From: Methylotenera versatilis 301
GTDB taxonomy: Bacteria; Pseudomonadota; Gammaproteobacteria; Burkholderiales; Methylophilaceae
Reading direction: 5' to 3'
Assembly (NCBI RefSeq): GCF_000093025.1
Contig: NC_014207.1
Location: 2,480,001-2,544,000 of the forward strand
DNA length: 64,000 nucleotides
Shown here: one piece after another, positions 8,659 through 18,003 of the stretch
Position numbering within the stretch: the stretch's first letter is position 1
How the letters are laid out: each line of letters opens with the position of its first letter
Notes under the pieces: generated by a model
Seen by the model: only the letters and a program-made list of their open reading frames with translations
What the model was told of the DNA's origin: nothing
Database searches by the model: none
Program-made: the position numbers and the translations under genes

Positions 8659-9399
8659 TTATTTAACACCTTGTTTTCTATATTGAATACAACTCACCAA
8701 AAACCTTAACACATCTAATGTGTAACGCTTATAAAGCCGCTTCGGCTCTATGCATAATCGATAGAACCACTCCATACGGATATTTTGCAACCATTTTGGT
8801 GCACGTGGTTTATCTCCACTCCAAAAGTCGAACAACCCGCCTACTCCTGCAAAGAAATTTGCATTAATTTGCTGATAGTTATCCAAAATCCACTCTTCTT
8901 GCTGCGCATTACCCAGCGCAACTAATACGACATCTGTAGAAGCAGCATTGATAATATCAACTAAATTGCTGGCATTTTTTATGCCATCATAGCCATCACA
9001 AGTTCCTACCACGACATGCCCTAATTTTTGCTCTAAATAACAAGCAGCGCCATTGATAGCTGTAGGACTGCCGCCGAGCAAAAATACACGTAACTTTTTC
9101 TGGGACTCCGAAAAGAAATACGGCATAAAATCCGTACCATTCAAATTAGCTTTAAATTTCCGTCCGTGCATTAATATGGAAGCAATGTCCATGCCCAGAC
9201 CATCATTTACAATCACAACATCATCTATATAAAAACGCTCTGCCAGCAATCTACAATTAACAATAAAATTAGTATTCGCAAAAAAAAGTACGCTCTTTTT
9301 TGATGCTGAAATGCGGCTAAATATACTGTTGACCAATCCATTTTGCGTGGTTTCTCGAACAGGGTAGCCCGCAATATAAACAGTAGTATTATTTAGCAT
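8659..9399 (-). CDS. Second WecG/TagA/CpsF family glycosyltransferase
   Basis: This 246-residue paralogue of the protein at 5.6 kb shows NDGLGM (65-70, conserved Asp66), NGTDF (87-91), GNAQQEEW (163-170) and the C-terminal block DKPRAPKWLQNIRMEWFYR. The two copies are clearly diverged from each other, so different acceptors or sugars are likely. It lies between galE and an unknown secreted protein in the EPS block. Its exact substrate is not predictable. Confidence 0.85.
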   Translation of the reverse strand: MLNNTTVYIAGYPVRETTQNGLVNSIFSRISASKKSVLFFANTNFIVNCRLLAERFYIDDVVIVNDGLGMDIASILMHGRKFKANLNGTDFMPYFFSESQKKLRVFLLGGSPTAINGAACYLEQKLGHVVVGTCDGYDGIKNASNLVDIINAASTDVVLVALGNAQQEEWILDNYQQINANFFAGVGGLFDFWSGDKPRAPKWLQNIRMEWFYRLCIEPKRLYKRYTLDVLRFLVSCIQYRKQGVK

Positions 9400-9476
9400 G
9401 AATATTCATTTGCTTAAATTAAGATATTGTATAACGACGCGTGCTATAAATCAGTTTCGTAGAAGCGTAACTCATA

Positions 9477-10910
9477 TTACTTTACAATTTCACTCAGTGT
9501 AGCACTCACACTAGATGATTTACCGACACCACTGATTGCTGTCACAATGGGCTGAAAATCTTGTGATGGCCATTCAAAGGTAATAATTTGACCATCACTC
9601 AATTCGTTCGAGTCAAAAGTAAGTTTCTTGAGTGTCTTATCAAATATTTGAAAGCGCAATTTACCACCTCCGCTAGTAACTGCACGTAAACTATAGCTCT
9701 TACCTTGCTGTGGAAGTGCCCAGCTAGTATGACTAAGCCCTCGACCAGAGCTATTCACTTGAATAACTGAGGCATTAGTCTTATTAAACACCACAGCCTG
9801 CTGCAAGGTATCAAACACGCCCATAGGCCCTTCTGATTTTAATTGCCATTGACCGCGCATTGAAAGCAAATTGAAATTCTTCGGAGGTATAAAAGCCTTG
9901 CTATTTCCATCCACCCAACCTTTAGCTGAAATGACTTGCCGCAAACTTTGACGAATCATGTCAAGCTCTACTTTAGCAATATTATTCCAGACTGCTTTAT
10001 GTAAATTAAATCCTGATCCATTTTCAACATAAATCACAAAAGGTGTACCGTAATTAGCATCAACAACATATGCACCATAAGTTTTTAAAGTAGCTGCAAT
10101 TTTTTTCAACTCTGGCGTTTTTAGCTTATCTAAATTAAATGTACTTGGTAGCATTAACAAGGCGCCTTCTGGTACTTTCCCATAATTATCTTTAGCTGCA
10201 AAGCCATCTGCTGAAGTTGCAGGATAGATATATGCGGGATTTGCTGCCAAACCATTATTAGTTAATGACATTGCAAGTGCGTGCCTATACATTGTATCGC
10301 CATCATTTACTTCGTGCTTTCTTATTACGCCAGCGCCAGCAGGTACTCCAGTTGCTCTTGCACCCTGAAAATAATGTGCAGGATTACCCCACCCTCGCCC
10401 GTTAAGAGGCGTCCAAGCATACTGCGTAGCTGTCCATTGCCCTCCAATACTTTTTAATTGATAAAATGAATGTATAACCCGATTTACTGGATCCACAACA
10501 TCAGCATGGCCATCACCACCGGCAGCTGGAACAACATTTGATGGCCAGTGAGGGATAGTAATATCTGAACGGAAACTTTCAGCATCAACATCCCACAAAC
10601 CGGCCTTACCTGTACGCCCCTTAATCACCATTGGGGGGTCAGTTGGTTTTGCTAAAAAAAATCCAGTTGAGAACTCACCTTCTTGCACAGCTGGGAAATA
10701 CAACGATTTAGGAATCTCATCACTAGCAAATGATGGCTCAACTGGCCTACTATTCCATAATGAGTCTGCAGAAAAAGGTTGTTCATACCGACCAAATTTA
10801 TTGATTACGGCTGAGCTTACCTCAGCATAAACATTTACAGTTGGATAAGTTATCAATAGACAAGCAAATAAACACTTACCAACAGATATAACTCTCATCT
10901 TAGTGTTCAT
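9477..10910 (-). CDS. Secreted protein of unknown function in the EPS block
   Basis: This 477-residue protein begins with a Sec signal peptide (cleavage near residue 29, after NVYA), so it acts outside the cytoplasm. Residues about 40-300 resemble a widespread unannotated secreted family that I recognise only from its pattern: a histidine/aspartate region (GDGHADVVD), an Arg-His-Glu block (VIRKHEVNDG), a YRHAL motif, aromatic-rich AYIYPA and a later YGAYVVD. The C-terminal 100 residues look like a beta-sandwich, possibly carbohydrate-binding. Its place among EPS genes suggests polymer trimming, binding or a lyase/hydrolase role, but no catalytic family could be assigned. It is a good candidate for an undescribed EPS enzyme. 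Confidence 0.6.
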   Translation of the reverse strand: MNTKMRVISVGKCLFACLLITYPTVNVYAEVSSAVINKFGRYEQPFSADSLWNSRPVEPSFASDEIPKSLYFPAVQEGEFSTGFFLAKPTDPPMVIKGRTGKAGLWDVDAESFRSDITIPHWPSNVVPAAGGDGHADVVDPVNRVIHSFYQLKSIGGQWTATQYAWTPLNGRGWGNPAHYFQGARATGVPAGAGVIRKHEVNDGDTMYRHALAMSLTNNGLAANPAYIYPATSADGFAAKDNYGKVPEGALLMLPSTFNLDKLKTPELKKIAATLKTYGAYVVDANYGTPFVIYVENGSGFNLHKAVWNNIAKVELDMIRQSLRQVISAKGWVDGNSKAFIPPKNFNLLSMRGQWQLKSEGPMGVFDTLQQAVVFNKTNASVIQVNSSGRGLSHTSWALPQQGKSYSLRAVTSGGGKLRFQIFDKTLKKLTFDSNELSDGQIITFEWPSQDFQPIVTAISGVGKSSSVSATLSEIVK

Positions 10911-10950
10911 TTGGAATCCCTATTCAATACGCACAAAATCAGGTAGATCT

Positions 10951-12075
10951 TTAACGTACGGTAGCATTCGGTTTATTAACTAACTTGCGAGATACCTCTC
11001 TAAAAGGTCCTTCTACATTTTTATAAATATAATTACTTACTAATAAAACTAGACCTATAAAAATCATATAAGCAAGTGCCGCCCCAATCACAGACAACTG
11101 TGGCGTTGAAATCCCATCGATAACTGCTTCATGAGGCTTTAAAACTGTTCTATAGGTTTGATTTACCACCCACAAAAGAGCTGAGTGCGACATGTAAACC
11201 GAAAATGATATTGCCCCTAACCAAGTGAGCAATCTTAAATTTAAGACACGCTTTATAATTCCCCCGTCTGATAGAACAATAGAAAGTATCAATAAAGACG
11301 TCAGAAAATAAATGGTTACATCATAGTGCGGATTCGCTGGCTTAAATTGTAGAAAAAGCAATATACCAGCAAGCGGAATTGATATAAGGGAGGAATGGAC
11401 TCTAAAATTAATTTTTTCTGAAATACTTGCTGTACAGCAGCCTATAAAAAATCCTGCTAGACATCTTACAAAAAAATTATGATCAATTGGCACTATCGTT
11501 ACTAGAAGCACAAGAAATAAGAAAGCGCTTGAGTAAAAAACGAATAATTTAATCTTATTTAAATACAGAACAATTAAACCAAATATGAAATATGTATAAA
11601 ACTCCGCACTAATTGACCATGCTGGACCATTAAACGTAATTGCTTCTTTATTTGACCAAAATGCTTGCACCAAAAAAATTTGCTTAAAAAACGCAGACCA
11701 ATTGTTTTCCTCAAATGGAATACGATTGGGACTGTTAATTCCTAATTTATTGACTGCAACATATCTAAGAATTTCAACCAAGACCAAGGCAAACAAAAAT
11801 ATTATATGCACAGGATAAAGTCGACCAAACCTTAAGAACTGAAATTTAATTAAATCTTTCCCGGTTTTTATTTTTTCTGAATAAGCTTTAAAAATAACAA
11901 ACCCTGAAAGAACAAAGAAGAGCTCAACCATTAAACTAGCATTTTTAATAATCGTAATATCGTAAAATAATGCATTCCAGCTTGGAATATGATGCACTAC
12001 TATTAACAATGCTGCGATACCTCTAATACTCTCTAGTTCATGAATTTTAGTGGGTTGTTGTAAAGTTGTTGTCAT
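10951..12075 (-). CDS. Membrane acyltransferase family 3 (OafA-like)
   Basis: This is an integral membrane O-acyltransferase of 374 residues that would move acetyl or similar groups onto sugar hydroxyls. The N-terminal motif HELESIRGIAALLIVVHH carries the conserved Arg and His-His, and VELFFVLSGFVIF follows at about residues 48-62. About ten hydrophobic segments fill the rest and there is no SGNH domain. It is one of three such acyltransferases in the EPS block. Base composition is clearly more AT-rich than the flanking eps core, which may reflect transfer. Confidence 0.85.
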   Translation of the reverse strand: MTTTLQQPTKIHELESIRGIAALLIVVHHIPSWNALFYDITIIKNASLMVELFFVLSGFVIFKAYSEKIKTGKDLIKFQFLRFGRLYPVHIIFLFALVLVEILRYVAVNKLGINSPNRIPFEENNWSAFFKQIFLVQAFWSNKEAITFNGPAWSISAEFYTYFIFGLIVLYLNKIKLFVFYSSAFLFLVLLVTIVPIDHNFFVRCLAGFFIGCCTASISEKINFRVHSSLISIPLAGILLFLQFKPANPHYDVTIYFLTSLLILSIVLSDGGIIKRVLNLRLLTWLGAISFSVYMSHSALLWVVNQTYRTVLKPHEAVIDGISTPQLSVIGAALAYMIFIGLVLLVSNYIYKNVEGPFREVSRKLVNKPNATVR

Positions 12076-12155
12076 TGCTTAATTTACTCTCTATTCAGCT
12101 AACTGTCGCATTTATAATTTTCCCAAGTAAAATCAATATGCCCTTTATACCCAAA

Positions 12156-14096
12156 CTATTGACTCAAGTTACTATTACTTAAAATAATATTTTTTGCTAC
12201 AAATCTTGAGCCATTAATGCTCAAATGATTAGGATCCCTATATAGCAACTCCCCATTTTTTGCCATGTAGCAAAAATTCTCATCGCAAAATAGCTGAGTA
12301 GTTCGCAATATTTTCACATTCAGATTAACTTTCTCAATGTCATCAAGCGTATGAATATATCGAGCTTTTTGTTTACCAAAAAATGTAGCTTCATCTTCAC
12401 AGGTATGCCATCTAAGATAGCTGCCAGAAAACTTGCAATTTTTAGGACTAAAAGAGAAATTTGGAGTGTCATCTAAAATGTAAATATTTTTATTATGTTT
12501 ATTTAGCATATTGATGGTTTTTTGTAACTCATTCTTGAAACTACTATCAGTTGGGACTTCTTTCAGTCTTTGTGACCAATACGAAGACATAATCACTGTA
12601 GTAATTTTTTGATTATTGGCAACCTCATTAAAAATAGCACTAAACTCTTTATTACTAATAATTGGCAACCCACTTTTAATGTAATAGCCTACATTTTTGT
12701 TTTTTAACTCCTCAGCAAGCCCTAAAAACAGATGCTCCGCATGACTGTCGCCTATAATCACAGTGTCAATTTGTCCTTCTTTAGACTGAAAACATCTAAC
12801 AGTATCTTTCCAAGGAAGCGCCTCCTTGCGAATAGCTAAAGGGGTACATAATTTAAAATGCGCTTGGTAATATTCACGAAACTCATCGTGCCCTACATCA
12901 CCTTGATTAACCACTTGAAGGTTTGCTACTTCGCGTGACTTTAGCCCATCTTTGAGATATGTGACATATCCAACTAGACCCACTGCAATCATCAGGGAAA
13001 ATAAAATAATGGTAACTTTTTTATCTTTTCTAAAGCGTAGTGGTTTTTCTACGAATTGATAAGATAGCCAAGCCAATACAAATGCAGCCAATATTGCAAT
13101 AATCCTAACCTTAGGCGTAGGTAGTTCACTGATTAAAATATGCTCAAAAGAAAGCAGCGGCCAATGCCACAAATAAAGTGGGAAGCTAATTAACCCAACC
13201 CAAACTAAAATTTTATTGGATAAAACTTTTTGATTTACCCATGCCCCCATGCCTGCAGCAATAATAAGGGCCGTTCCTACGGTAGGCATTAATGCCCACC
13301 AGCCTGGGAAAGCGCTCTCTTTAGTGATGGTTGTAACGGCTAAGCCAATGAGTGTTAAGCCAATTACGGAAGATAAATTTTTAGCATTTGGTGGTAAATT
13401 ATCTAATAAATCTGATTTAAATAATTTTACATAAGCTAGCGATGAGCCTATGAGTAATTCCCAAAAACGTGTTTGTGGAGAATAAAACGTAGCTGTTGCA
13501 TTGGAATGAACTTGCACTATATTCAGCAAAAATGAAACCAACAATATAGAAAAGCTAACCCATAAAAAATTAAATTTTTTCTTCCAAGCAAACCAAGCTA
13601 GTAATGGCCAAATAATATAAAACTGTTCTTCTACACCTAGGGACCATAAATGTAATAAAGGCTTTGTATCTGCAGCATTATCAAAGTATCCACTCTCGCT
13701 CCATAACACCAAATTAGACACAAACCCTGCTCCAGCAGCAAGATGTTTCCCAAGTATCTTAAACTCATCTGCAAGCAGGGCAAACCAGCCAAACAAAAAA
13801 CATACACTTAAAACTACCAGCAATACGGGATATATGCGTTTAACACGACGGCTATAAAACTCAAAAAAACTAAAGCTGTCTTTGGATAGATTTTCAAAAA
13901 TGATTGTTGAAATCAAAAAACCAGAGATTACAAAGAAAATATCAACGCCTACGAAGCCACCTTTAACCCAAGTAGGAAACGCGTGAAATATAACGACTGA
14001 TAGCACCGCTATCGCTCTCAAGCCATCAATATCTGGGCGATATTTAGGATGGCTTAATTGTTTGTCTGCATGTTGTTGATTTAAGTTTACTGTCAT
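12156..14096 (-). CDS. Acyltransferase family 3 fused to an SGNH domain (OafA type)
   Basis: This 646-residue protein has two parts. Residues about 18-370 form the membrane acyltransferase, with YRPDIDGLRAIAVL, a conserved His and the GVDIFFVISGFLIS motif. Residues about 430-640 form a periplasmic SGNH hydrolase-like domain with the nucleophile motif GDSH near residue 448 and the DPNH pair near 623. In OafA-type enzymes the SGNH part completes O-acetyl transfer to the sugar outside the membrane. It probably O-acetylates the EPS repeat unit. It is followed by the GMC oxidoreductase gene. Confidence 0.88.
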   Translation of the reverse strand: MTVNLNQQHADKQLSHPKYRPDIDGLRAIAVLSVVIFHAFPTWVKGGFVGVDIFFVISGFLISTIIFENLSKDSFSFFEFYSRRVKRIYPVLLVVLSVCFLFGWFALLADEFKILGKHLAAGAGFVSNLVLWSESGYFDNAADTKPLLHLWSLGVEEQFYIIWPLLAWFAWKKKFNFLWVSFSILLVSFLLNIVQVHSNATATFYSPQTRFWELLIGSSLAYVKLFKSDLLDNLPPNAKNLSSVIGLTLIGLAVTTITKESAFPGWWALMPTVGTALIIAAGMGAWVNQKVLSNKILVWVGLISFPLYLWHWPLLSFEHILISELPTPKVRIIAILAAFVLAWLSYQFVEKPLRFRKDKKVTIILFSLMIAVGLVGYVTYLKDGLKSREVANLQVVNQGDVGHDEFREYYQAHFKLCTPLAIRKEALPWKDTVRCFQSKEGQIDTVIIGDSHAEHLFLGLAEELKNKNVGYYIKSGLPIISNKEFSAIFNEVANNQKITTVIMSSYWSQRLKEVPTDSSFKNELQKTINMLNKHNKNIYILDDTPNFSFSPKNCKFSGSYLRWHTCEDEATFFGKQKARYIHTLDDIEKVNLNVKILRTTQLFCDENFCYMAKNGELLYRDPNHLSINGSRFVAKNIILSNSNLSQ

Positions 14097-14124
14097 TTGG
14101 ATGTTTTTTTATTTTTAGAGTTAA

Positions 14125-15777
14125 TTAACGCGCTACCATCGTTCTATCTAAGTAGTTAGCCAACCTCAAAGCTAATGCAATGATGGTAAGCGTTGGATTG
14201 GCATGGCTATTTGTTGGAAATACGGAAGCACTCGCCACGAATAAATTCGCTACCCCATGTAATTGACAGTTCTTATCCACCACACTATTTTGTGCTGAGC
14301 TGCCCATTTTGGTCGTACCTATATGATGTCCACCAACGGGTAAAGCGCCAGAAATTCTCTCTTTTAGCTCACCATAATCAAAAGCCAACTTACATGCTTG
14401 TGTCGTAGCTAAAAGTCGCTGAAGCTGTATAAAAGACTCTACACCTGATGCAATATCCGTTTCTGTTAACTTCCAATGCACAGAAACACGAGGCATTCCC
14501 TGCGCATCTACCTGGTCAAGCAAAGTAATTTTATTACTGGCATCTGGCACTTGCTCACTGTTAAATTCAAGCGGATAGCTTCCATTTCTATTAGGAACAA
14601 GTGTATACGGCAACCTGCGCTCAGCCAGCTTCATTTTGAATATATAGTCATAGCCAAAGCTAAATACTGAGCCAATATCTGTCGCCACATTTTTAATGTG
14701 TGCCAAACTGCTGTTATTGATCTTGTTACCACTACTTGCACCATGGTTTAAAATAGACTGATGCTCTGATGCCAATATCGACTTTGCAAGATAAATTGTT
14801 GAGAGTACCCCACTGCCGTGTCCAGCATCTGCATAAGCTGGAAAATGTAAACGAAAAACTGAATTTAACAGACCATGTTCGGCCTGAAAAGCTTGCGAGA
14901 ACTGCAATTTGCGCCGCGCATAAACACCATCTTTCGTTTTTTTAAAATCAAAAAATGGCTTCTTGCCGCTGAAACTTAAATCACCAAATATTAAGTCGTA
15001 GTGACATCCATAAAATTTACCAAGTGCTGGATCAAATCTAGCCCAATTTGGTGCATGCGCTCTAGTAGAAAGCAGTAATCGTGTCGTCTCAATGCCGCCA
15101 CCGCACAATATAAAGTTCGCCGCATTTATAGTGAGTTTGTGTAAGCCGTCAGTGACTTCAATTGAAGTCACCCTGTTATCTTGGTCAGTCAAATTTAATT
15201 TTGTGCAACGCGCTCTAAGTAACACTTGTGCCAGCTTTGAACTACTTAATTCATTTTTATATTTTTTTGAGAAATCAGTGGGTAAGCTATAACGCTCAAT
15301 TCTTTCTTGTAAATGGGGCTGTAAGTTTGGCAATTCGTCAAACATCGGTGCAGCATTGCCAGCCAGTGCGTTGATCGTAAAGTCTGCGACACCAGCATCG
15401 CAATAACTCATTGCCTCAGGGTAATAATCCTCAATCTCTTGTAACTCAATTGGCCAACCACTATTAGGCACATGAGCTCGTACATTTATATCTATTGCAT
15501 CTAAGGGTACGCAGCGCCCACCCCAAAGGTGAGTAGTACCACCAAACCTTTGACGGCGATATTCTGTAGTGGCTGGGTGTGGCGCATCTGCATGCCCCGT
15601 ATAGGCATCATCCAAAGCTGCATCTTCGTGCCAATCGCCGCTATCTATCAATAAAACGCGATGCCCTTTGCGTATGAGTGCTATGGCTAAACTAATACCA
15701 GCTGCGCCGCTACCAATAATGCAATATGGGTAATCTTGCAGGCTTTCAGATACACAGTCTTTTAAATATGAAATCAT
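14125..15777 (-). CDS. GMC-family FAD oxidoreductase in the EPS cluster
   Basis: This 550-residue flavoprotein has the FAD-binding GSGAAG (22-27) followed by the acidic end of the second strand (LLIDSG). Its C-terminal GMC block is at about 482-545, with GGHHIGTTKMG, the typical ASASVFPTNSHANPT stretch and the catalytic His/Asn positions. GMC enzymes oxidise alcohols, including sugar hydroxyls. No signal peptide or Tat motif is seen, so it should act in the cytoplasm or at the inner membrane face. The gene overlaps the upstream glycosyltransferase by 4 bp, implying a linked role. Oxidation of a sugar in the repeat unit or of a precursor is the best guess. Confidence 0.85.
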   Translation of the reverse strand: MISYLKDCVSESLQDYPYCIIGSGAAGISLAIALIRKGHRVLLIDSGDWHEDAALDDAYTGHADAPHPATTEYRRQRFGGTTHLWGGRCVPLDAIDINVRAHVPNSGWPIELQEIEDYYPEAMSYCDAGVADFTINALAGNAAPMFDELPNLQPHLQERIERYSLPTDFSKKYKNELSSSKLAQVLLRARCTKLNLTDQDNRVTSIEVTDGLHKLTINAANFILCGGGIETTRLLLSTRAHAPNWARFDPALGKFYGCHYDLIFGDLSFSGKKPFFDFKKTKDGVYARRKLQFSQAFQAEHGLLNSVFRLHFPAYADAGHGSGVLSTIYLAKSILASEHQSILNHGASSGNKINNSSLAHIKNVATDIGSVFSFGYDYIFKMKLAERRLPYTLVPNRNGSYPLEFNSEQVPDASNKITLLDQVDAQGMPRVSVHWKLTETDIASGVESFIQLQRLLATTQACKLAFDYGELKERISGALPVGGHHIGTTKMGSSAQNSVVDKNCQLHGVANLFVASASVFPTNSHANPTLTIIALALRLANYLDRTMVAR

Positions 15778-16988
15778 GATGACTTAATGGCAGCCTTAAA
15801 CAAGGACTCTAACTTATCTACTTCGGTGTTAAAGTCATGTAATTCGCGCAACCTTACTGATGCACGCTCGCCCATTTGCTGTATTGCACTAGGGGTAGCC
15901 ATGGTAACCTGACCTAAGGCCTGTACTAGCCTCTCTACTGAGCCTGCCGGCACTAACCAACCATTGACTTGATCAATCACTAGTTCTGGAATACCTGCAA
16001 TTTGCGTGGTCACGACAGGCCTACCTAATGCAAATGCTTCCATAATCACTACGGGTAAACCTTCTGCAAAACTTGGCAGCACTAATGCGCGGCAACGCTC
16101 AATTTCAGCGCGTACCTCGACGCTACCTTTCCAGCCTAATATTTTAATTGCACTTTGTAATTTACGGCGCTCAATAATTGTCTCAATTTCTTTTCTTAGA
16201 GGCCCATCACCAATCAATACTAGCTCACATTTTCCGCCAGCCTCTACATGCTGCGCTACAGCCTCAACTAGAATAGGCAAGCCTTTTTCAGCACATAACC
16301 TACCGACAAAAACTAACCTAGGCGCTTCGGGAATTGGCTGAATATTAGACACATCAAAACTCTTTCCTACTGAACAGCGCACTATATGCAATTTATGCCA
16401 AACATTAGCGTCACTAAACAACATACACTGACTTTTACAAAAGCTGGTAATAGTTGCAGTAAAAGCTGAGCGTGCAATTTTTTCACCTAGCGCCCAATGC
16501 TTTGGATGAAAAAATATGCCTGGGCCGTGAACAGTCATACTGTAAGGTATGCCAGACATTGCAGAGCTTAGCATTGCAACGTTAGCTGAGTTTTCCGCGA
16601 TATGGTTATGCACAATCTCAATACCAACTGCCTGCATGCGATGTGCTAAATAGGCGGCTTCAACTAAATAAGCTAACTGCAAAAAAGCGCCACGTAAGCC
16701 TAGTGCGCGTGTTTTCCATGCAAGCTTAAAAGCACTTAAAATCTGAAAAGGTGATTTAAAAAAAACGGCAAAGAAAGTAAGGATAAGCGTTAATGGGCTT
16801 TTTTCTAAAATATAATCTGTAGTCGATTGTTCTGCAGCTACTTCAGTACTTACATTCTTATCATTCGCCTCACGACGTATTGAAAATGTAAACACCTCAT
16901 GCCCTCTGGCACGGAGCTCGATGACTTCATTGCGAATAAAAGTATCACTAGCACGCGCGTAGATACTGGTGAGATAAGCTATTTTCAT
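15774..16988 (-). CDS. Glycosyltransferase family 4
   Basis: This 404-residue GT-B enzyme has YSMTVHGPG near the end of its N-terminal half and LVFVGRLCAEKGLPIL at the start of its donor domain. The E-x7-E region EGLPVVIMEAFALGRPVV near residues 312-330 belongs to the GT4 clan. It resembles colanic-acid-type transferases. The stop overlaps the GMC oxidoreductase start (ATGA), so the two are probably co-translated. The sugar donor is unknown. Confidence 0.88.
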   Translation of the reverse strand: MKIAYLTSIYARASDTFIRNEVIELRARGHEVFTFSIRREANDKNVSTEVAAEQSTTDYILEKSPLTLILTFFAVFFKSPFQILSAFKLAWKTRALGLRGAFLQLAYLVEAAYLAHRMQAVGIEIVHNHIAENSANVAMLSSAMSGIPYSMTVHGPGIFFHPKHWALGEKIARSAFTATITSFCKSQCMLFSDANVWHKLHIVRCSVGKSFDVSNIQPIPEAPRLVFVGRLCAEKGLPILVEAVAQHVEAGGKCELVLIGDGPLRKEIETIIERRKLQSAIKILGWKGSVEVRAEIERCRALVLPSFAEGLPVVIMEAFALGRPVVTTQIAGIPELVIDQVNGWLVPAGSVERLVQALGQVTMATPSAIQQMGERASVRLRELHDFNTEVDKLESLFKAAIKSS

Positions 16989-17055
16989 ATAGTTTTTTAG
17001 TTTATTTACAAAATGTATTTGCCGACATTGCCATACGGTCGAGAGTTTAAAATCA

Positions 17056-18003
17056 TTATTGAAAGCTTTTTGGTTGCCAATTTAAAAGCTGCTTTGCCTT
17101 TGTATTTGAAAAGAAAAATGGTTTCATTCTTGAAGCAAAAGCATGGGGGAAAAATAAATCTGGCAGAACTCGTGTTTTATTAAGCATATTGGCAACTGGA
17201 AAAATAATCTTAATTAAAGGCGACAGTAACCACCAAGCAAGAACTATACCGCCCGTCTTGATGCTCTTTCTATTACGCAAAGCTGAAAGGTATTCCATTT
17301 GAGATGGTAAATCGTCATCTAATAAATGTACTGTTTCAACCTTACTTACTTCTAAACTAGCTGATTTTAATATAGCACTAAGTACTGACTCTAAATTAAC
17401 AAGCGGTACTTTACCTTGATGATTCACCAACAACTGAAATTTTGATTTAATAATACCCGCATGCGCTGCGTTTAATGTGTTGCGATCATAAACTAATCCC
17501 GGTCGAAAAATCACACACTGATTGACACCATTAGCACCAAAAGCTCGGTAAATATCTTCTTGCTGAGTTTTCAATACAGAGTACTGACCCATTTTCTGGT
17601 AATTGCGTGAGATATTAGTTTCTTCATTGATAACTGTTAGCGCCTTTGTGCTCTCATAATCAAGCACTGAAATGCTGCTCATGCCAATGAGTTTCTTAAT
17701 GCCTGATCGTTGCATTTCGGCAATGAGCTTCTTTGTACCCAGCAACACATCATTGCTTGCATCTATTGATTTAGGATTCATAGATGCAGCAAGATGCACT
17801 ACACAATCAATCGAAAAGGTACTCAAATCTGGAATTTCATCTTCATCTAGATCACAAATAATTACTTCCAAATTCTTTAAATCAACCCACTCCAATGGCG
17901 CTTGTTTACGCACCAACGCAACTACTTGGTAACTATGCAATAGAGCCTCTGCAACTAGGCTTTTACCAATAAAACCGTTTGCTCCAGTAATGAGTAACTT
18001 CAT
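17056..18003 (-). CDS. NAD-dependent epimerase/dehydratase (extended SDR)
   Basis: This 315-residue Rossmann protein has LLITGANGFIGKSLV at residues 3-17, a catalytic serine region MSSISVLDYE and a Tyr-x3-Lys pair in QYSVLKTQ. It is related to sugar-nucleotide epimerases, dehydratases and reductases. The C-terminal half is divergent and I cannot name a product. The gene overlaps the O-antigen-ligase-like gene by 4 bp, which ties it to polymer synthesis. It may make a modified nucleotide sugar or reduce a lipid-linked keto-sugar. Confidence 0.8.
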   Translation of the reverse strand: MKLLITGANGFIGKSLVAEALLHSYQVVALVRKQAPLEWVDLKNLEVIICDLDEDEIPDLSTFSIDCVVHLAASMNPKSIDASNDVLLGTKKLIAEMQRSGIKKLIGMSSISVLDYESTKALTVINEETNISRNYQKMGQYSVLKTQQEDIYRAFGANGVNQCVIFRPGLVYDRNTLNAAHAGIIKSKFQLLVNHQGKVPLVNLESVLSAILKSASLEVSKVETVHLLDDDLPSQMEYLSALRNRKSIKTGGIVLAWWLLSPLIKIIFPVANMLNKTRVLPDLFFPHAFASRMKPFFFSNTKAKQLLNWQPKSFQ

